Below, one piece after another: positions 4,832-5,611 of a stretch of DNA of 5,611 bases. The first letter of the stretch is position 1; every line of letters starts with the position of its first letter. The notes beneath the pieces were generated by a model. The model had not been told where the DNA came from and did no database searches. It saw only the letters and a program-made list of their open reading frames with translations. The DNA is taken from positions 1 to 5,611 of the forward strand of contig CAZCWX010000034.1 of the NCBI GenBank assembly GCA_964502465.1. The letters run 5' to 3'. A program made the position numbers and the translations under genes. The DNA comes from CAZCWX01 sp964502465. Lineage in GTDB: Bacteria; Desulfobacterota; Binatia; Bin18.

Positions 4832-4901
4832 GCCCCCTCACGGGGGCTTGGAGCCGGCTTCAGCCGGCATCATGAGGGTAGCCCGATCCTTCAGGGTCGG
4901 G
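4832..4901. repeat. Three-hairpin interspersed repeat, copy B
   Basis: Three stem-loops in order: GCCCCC/GGGGGC (4832-4837 with 4842-4847, loop TCAC), GCCGGC/GCCGGC (4853-4858 with 4863-4868, loop TTCA), and CCCGATCC/GGGTCGGG (4882-4889 with 4894-4901, loop TTCA, one G-T pair). Same order and orientation as copy A (3518-3581). In the first stem the second base pair is T-A in copy A and C-G here, a compensatory change that keeps the pairing. GACTTTTGG follows the last stem, a weak T-tract. Confidence 0.75.
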
Positions 4902-5125
4902 TGACTTTTGGAACCTCAAACGTTAGAACCCTTTGCCCCCCTTGTCTAGTTGTACCCCCAGGCGGAGCGAGCGGAAGAACTAGGGTTCGATTCGCGCTGG
5001 TTGATAATGAGACTCATCGGACAATGCCATGCGACTACTCAACCTCTCGACTGTGGTTCGTATACGGAAAAGAACTGGAAAACCCTCATCATCTCACCTA
5101 GTATTGCCACTGAGAGGAGTGTCTC
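4902..5125. other. Non-coding interval, little recognised
   Basis: With repeat B and the leader of the MFS remnant, this makes about 370 nt without a gene. A 6-bp inverted repeat CTAGTT/AACTAG (4946-4951 with 4978-4983) is the only structure noted. No HigB-like toxin could be read in any frame upstream of the higA-like pseudogene. The final AGAGGAG (5113-5119) is that gene's ribosome binding site. Confidence 0.5.
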
Positions 5126-5505
5126 ATGACGATCCAGCGAACGGTATAACCCTCTTCTGTAACTGAACGATACGAGGAACATAACTCGGCACTCCAGAAG
5201 GCGACCGGCTTGATGTCCTGGTAACGCTCGTGGAAGCATACGAGGCAAGGCGCTGGCGGATCGATCCGCCAGATCCGATCGAGGCAATCAAGCTGCGCAT
5301 GCAGCAACGAGGGCTCTCGCGCCGCAACCTTAAGAAAGTTCTGGAGAGTAAAAGTCGTGTGTCCGAGGTCTTAAATCGCCAGCGTTCGCTTACGCTTGAG
5401 GTGATTCGGTGGCTCCACTCGCTGTGGAAAATTCCCGTCGAGTCGCTCATTCAGCCCACAACCCGCAAGCAGCGCACAAAGACAAAAGCGGTGACATCTG
5501 CATGA
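5126..5505 (+). pseudogene. higA: HigA-type antitoxin (XRE-like HTH), N-terminus broken by stop and frameshift
   Basis: The C-terminal 95 or so residues match HigA-family antitoxins closely: GTPEGDRLDVLVTLVEAYE, IDPPDPIEAIKLRMQQRGL and SRVSEVLNRQRSLTLEVIRW, then IPVESLIQP. The helix-turn-helix is complete. The family signature before VEAYE stays in frame back to 5185, but a TAA at 5182-5184 blocks that frame, and a GTG at 5230 would start inside the conserved region without an RBS. The original start is probably ATG 5126-5128, behind AGAGGAG at 5113-5119. It reads MTIQRTV, then TAA (5147-5149), then VTERYEEHNSAL in the same frame, which resembles the usual N-terminal TEADYEAAL. The two frames join near 5190-5197 by a frameshift, with some residues lost. 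HigA normally neutralises and represses with a HigB RNase encoded next to it; none is seen. A shortened DNA-binding product is possible. Confidence 0.78.
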
Positions 5506-5519
5506 GTCTCGTAGACTGG

Positions 5520-5568
5520 GCTGAGCGTGTAAAGCTCAGCGTTGTCCCATGTTGATTGAGTAACGCTG
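5520..5568 (+). terminator. Hairpin after higA-like gene, with an alternative overlapping pairing
   Basis: GCTGAGC (5520-5526) pairs perfectly with GCTCAGC (5534-5540) around a 7-base loop, 14 nt after the stop codon. CAGCGTT (5537-5543) could instead pair with AACGCTG (5562-5568), which would break the first stem. No T-run follows either, so a terminator is only possible. CGTTGTCC occurs at 5540-5547 and again at 5572-5579. From 5569 to the right edge I see no gene. Confidence 0.35.
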
Positions 5569-5611
5569 CGCCGTTGTCCTAACCACCGACTGGCCTGACC
5601 ATGTTTATGTC

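Noticed and set aside
3518..4901. CRISPR array or composite transposon bounded by the two repeats
   Set aside because: There are only two copies 1.3 kb apart without spacers, and no transposase or Cas gene lies between them. The copies are direct, palindromic and diverged, which fits independent interspersed repeats better.
4960..5000. tRNA-like TTCGATT near 4985-4991, suggesting a T-loop
   Set aside because: The flanking bases TAGGG and CGCGC do not pair, and no acceptor, D or anticodon arm could be placed upstream.
4727..5101. 124-codon plus-strand frame
   Set aside because: It crosses the MFS remnant start, the hairpin at 4799-4818 and repeat copy B. It has no RBS and no protein-like pattern.
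5029..5175. Short frame just upstream of the higA-like gene, considered as a HigB toxin remnant
   Set aside because: The roughly 48-residue translation shows no HigB/RelE features and has no clear RBS.

Overview
The window looks like a piece of an environmental bacterial chromosome of middling to high GC. Genes have ordinary Shine-Dalgarno sites and lie in short operons, and the intergenic DNA is rich in palindromic repeats. The catabolic gene set (family III CoA-transferase, carboxymuconolactone-decarboxylase-like protein, luciferase-like flavin oxidoreductase) is common in metabolically broad soil, marine or sponge-associated bacteria such as Entotheonella/Tectomicrobia, Binatota-like or deltaproteobacterial lineages. 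The taxon is a guess; no marker gene is present.

Left part (1-1555, minus strand): a family III CoA-transferase is followed 19 nt later by a secreted or periplasmic protein of unknown function that runs off the left edge. A 46-codon reading frame with a strong ribosome binding site (1609-1749) lies ahead of the CoA-transferase. It resembles the N-terminus of a carboxymuconolactone decarboxylase (CMD) family protein and may be a small gene or a remnant. The divergent intergenic region holds candidate promoters facing both ways and a perfect 10-bp palindrome (1802-1824) well placed to act on both.

Centre (1854-3398, plus strand): a two-gene operon encodes a CMD-family protein and a luciferase-like (LLM) flavin-dependent oxidoreductase. 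With the CoA-transferase across the promoter region, this suggests a small oxidative catabolic locus that activates an acid as its CoA thioester and oxidises it. The substrate cannot be read from the sequence.

Right part (3399-5611): this part looks like an accessory or decaying region. It holds palindromic repeats, including two copies of one three-hairpin repeat about 1.3 kb apart (3518-3581 and 4832-4901). It also holds a translationally coupled pair of unrecognised small genes (3860-4123 and 4120-4374), an antisense intrinsic terminator (4323-4346), and a 52-codon remnant of a major facilitator transporter that keeps its start and ribosome binding site (4597-4755, minus). Last comes a HigA-type antitoxin gene broken near its N-terminus with no HigB toxin beside it (5126-5505). 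No CRISPR array, rRNA, tRNA or transposase gene was seen.

The strongest functional calls are the CoA-transferase, LLM oxidoreductase and CMD protein. The most interesting items for a second look are the structured repeat pair, the two gene remnants, the coupled orphan pair and the palindrome between divergent promoters.
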